From assembly GCA_014379625.1 (NCBI GenBank), contig JACMLJ010000071.1, positions 1 to 64,000 of the forward strand: a DNA stretch of 64,000 bases, given 5' to 3'. The DNA comes from Ferruginibacter sp. GTDB taxonomy: Bacteria; Bacteroidota; Bacteroidia; Chitinophagales; Chitinophagaceae. How positions within the stretch are numbered: the first letter of the stretch is position 1; every line of letters starts with the position of its first letter. Shown here piece after piece: positions 62,315 through 64,000 of the stretch. A model generated the notes under the pieces. That model ran no database searches and had not been told where the DNA came from. It worked only from the letters and a program-made list of their open reading frames with translations. A program made the translations under genes and the position numbers.

Positions 62315-64000
62315 TTAATAGTGCCATCTTACAAAAGCTTCCATCGCCGCATACCTTGTTAATCCCAACTTCGCATACAGGTCGGCGGTATTACTGTTTC
62401 GTTCCTCAGCCCGCAGCCAGAATTCCCTGCTATCATCGCCCTGGAAAGGCACCATATCTTTTTGCGACTGGTGAATAAAAATCCCGTAGCGTTTTTTCAT
62501 TACCTGGTCGGGGCTCATGGGTATTGCCATCTCTATTGCTGAAATATCCCATTCCTGCCAGGCGCCCTTGTATAGCCATACCCAGCAATCCTTTATCCAT
62601 TCATCTCCTTCGGCTTTTATTCTTTTGAGTGATTCAAAGATAATATCCAGGCAAACCTTGTGCGTGCCATGCGGATCAGCGAGATCCCCGGCGCAAAATA
62701 ATTGGTGGGGCTGTAATTTACGGAGTAAAACCACCGTTCTTCGCACGTCTTCTTCCGTCATTGGATTTTTTTGAATTGTGCCGGTTTCATAAAAGGGGAG
62801 GTTTTGAAAATGTATATGATCATCCTTTAATCCCACGTAACGACAGGTTGCTTTTGCTTCACATCTTCTTATTAATCCTTTGATCTGCCTGATCTGGTCA
62901 GTATCTACCTGGTTGGGTTTTTTGTTGTCAAGAAAATGCCGCGCCTTATCTAAAATAGCAGTGGACATGCTGCTGTCGATGCCACTTAGTTCTTCAAAAC
63001 CAACGGCAAAGTCAAGAAAGCGGGTTACAAATTCATCCGTTACCGCAATATTGCCGCTGGTTTGATAAGCCACGTGTACATCGTGCCCCTGGTCGTGCAA
63101 ACGCATAAATGTTCCGCCCATACTAATGATATCGTCATCGGGATGGGGTGAGAAGATCACACATCTTTTTGGCTGTATCTCACTTCTTTCCGGGTGGCCG
63201 GGGATCACCGCATGGGGTTTGCCTCCCGGCCATCCTGTGATGCTGTCACGAAGCATATAAAATACCTGTAAATTAATTTCATAAGCATCCCCTTTTTCCA
63301 CCAGCAGGTCGCCTAAGGAATAATCATTGTAATCTTTGTTGGTAAGCATTAATACCGGTTTGCCCGTTTTTAAAGTCATATTTACCACCGCTTTGCGGAT
63401 CATCAGGGGTGTCCATTCTATTTCACCGGTAAGCCATGGATATTTTATACGGGTCAGTTCAGTCGCTGCCTGCTCATCAATCACAAATAAGCAATCGCTA
63501 TGGGTTTGCAACAGGCTTGCTGGCACATGCTCGGTAACATTACCCTCCACCGATTTTGCAACAATGGCCGACTTCATTCCCCATGCGAGCAAAATAATAC
63601 GTTTTGCTTTCATGATGGTGCTGATACCTGCGGTAATAGCTAATCTCGGAACCCGGCTGATGTTTTGAAAATTTTTGGTGTTAGCAATACGGGTTGAATT
63701 TTCTAAGGTTACCAGTCTTGTTTTGGAATAGATACTGGAGCCCGGTTCGTTGAAACCGATATGACCGTTATTCCCTATTCCCAGCACCTGGAGGTCGATC
63801 CCGCCTGCCGCTTCAATTTTATCTTCCAGTGCAAGGCAATGCTTTTTTATTTCCTCCTTCTTCCATTCACCATTGGGGATGTGGATATTTAAGGGTAAAA
63901 TATCTACATGATTAAAGAGGTATTGGTGCATAAAACTCCAGTAGCTTTGAACCGCCTCTCTTTCCAATGGGTAGTATTCATCCAGGTTAAAACTGATTAC
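62315..64000 (-). CDS. nagB: Glucosamine-6-phosphate deaminase fused to a PIG-L/LmbE deacetylase domain (5' end outside window)
   Basis: The gene is cut by the window edge; the frame is open to 64000 and the visible part is about 561 codons. The N-terminal NagB domain (first about 230 visible residues) shows NGEWKKEEI, GIGNNGHIGFNEPGSS, AITAGISTIMKAKRI and the Lys region of ILLAWGMKSA. A linker leads to a PIG-L/LmbE domain with the zinc motif FSPHPDDDIISMGG, YQTSGNIAV and HGTHKVCLDII. NagB turns glucosamine-6-P to fructose-6-P and ammonia; the second domain suits N-deacetylation. This fusion is known in Bacteroidota. Codon TTG at 63967 is internal, not a start. Confidence 0.93.
   Translation of the reverse strand, partial: VISFNLDEYYPLEREAVQSYWSFMHQYLFNHVDILPLNIHIPNGEWKKEEIKKHCLALEDKIEAAGGIDLQVLGIGNNGHIGFNEPGSSIYSKTRLVTLENSTRIANTKNFQNISRVPRLAITAGISTIMKAKRIILLAWGMKSAIVAKSVEGNVTEHVPASLLQTHSDCLFVIDEQAATELTRIKYPWLTGEIEWTPLMIRKAVVNMTLKTGKPVLMLTNKDYNDYSLGDLLVEKGDAYEINLQVFYMLRDSITGWPGGKPHAVIPGHPERSEIQPKRCVIFSPHPDDDIISMGGTFMRLHDQGHDVHVAYQTSGNIAVTDEFVTRFLDFAVGFEELSGIDSSMSTAILDKARHFLDNKKPNQVDTDQIRQIKGLIRRCEAKATCRYVGLKDDHIHFQNLPFYETGTIQKNPMTEEDVRRTVVLLRKLQPHQLFCAGDLADPHGTHKVCLDIIFESLKRIKAEGDEWIKDCWVWLYKGAWQEWDISAIEMAIPMSPDQVMKKRYGIFIHQSQKDMVPFQGDDSREFWLRAEERNSNTADLYAKLGLTRYAAMEAFVRWHY

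Noticed and set aside
1..64000. Search for tRNA, rRNA, phage, transposase and toxin-antitoxin genes
   Set aside because: None was recognised by eye on either strand; a covariance-model scan could not be run.

Overview
The window looks like chromosome of a Bacteroidota member, most likely family Chitinophagaceae. The evidence is SusC/SusD proteins, DUF5686 and GSCFA proteins, a NagB-LmbE fusion, signal peptides ending in AQ, one TAnnTTTG-type promoter box and many short intergenic repeats. The species cannot be named from sequence alone. The right-hand part holds core genes (purC, miaE, trhO, pdhB, HMG-CoA lyase-like, nagB). The left half is an accessory sugar-use locus.

Positions 1-29336 form a pectin utilisation region with nearly every gene on the minus strand. 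A LacI-type regulator (plus strand, 20469) is divergent from susC-susD. Downstream of susCD come a PL1 pectate lyase, a CE8 pectin methylesterase, an alpha/beta esterase, and a sugar-acid cassette: mutarotase, two SDR dehydrogenases, FAH-family hydrolase and amidohydrolase lactonase. These are followed by an SGNH esterase, GH43, a Gfo/Idh oxidoreductase and a fused CE12-GH28 protein. A second cluster upstream carries GH28, CE12 and an unclassified six-hairpin glycosidase-like protein, followed by lutABC. A 26-bp exact repeat with an 18-bp dyad core lies in front of both susC and the CE12-GH28 gene and is the best candidate LacI operator.

The inferred logic is as follows. Surface enzymes demethylate, deacetylate and cut pectin, and SusCD imports the oligosaccharides. 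A released 6-deoxyhexose (L-fucose by the dehydrogenase signature, possibly L-rhamnose) is oxidised through lactone and diketo-deoxy acid to pyruvate plus L-lactate. LutABC oxidises the lactate to pyruvate. The sugar-acid dehydratase step is not encoded in the window, and the dehydrogenase lacks the usual catalytic Lys.

Positions 29905-44714 hold an outer-membrane barrel protein with Gly-rich segments, two secreted metalloproteases, an alpha/beta hydrolase, a sigma54-type response regulator that lacks a DNA-binding domain, a DUF4846 protein, pdhB, a decayed retropepsin-like gene and a FAS1 lipoprotein paired with a TonB-dependent receptor. Positions 47678-64000 carry purC, a beta-propeller lactonase, a third metalloprotease sharing its C-terminal module with the first two, trhO, a DUF5686 protein, a small membrane protein, a penicillin acylase-family protein, miaE, a GSCFA protein, an HMG-CoA lyase-like protein and a nagB-lmbE gene that runs off the window edge.

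Intergenic DNA is rich in several families of hairpin (REP-like), MITE-like and short-period stutter repeats. No tRNA, rRNA, CRISPR array, transposase or prophage gene was seen.
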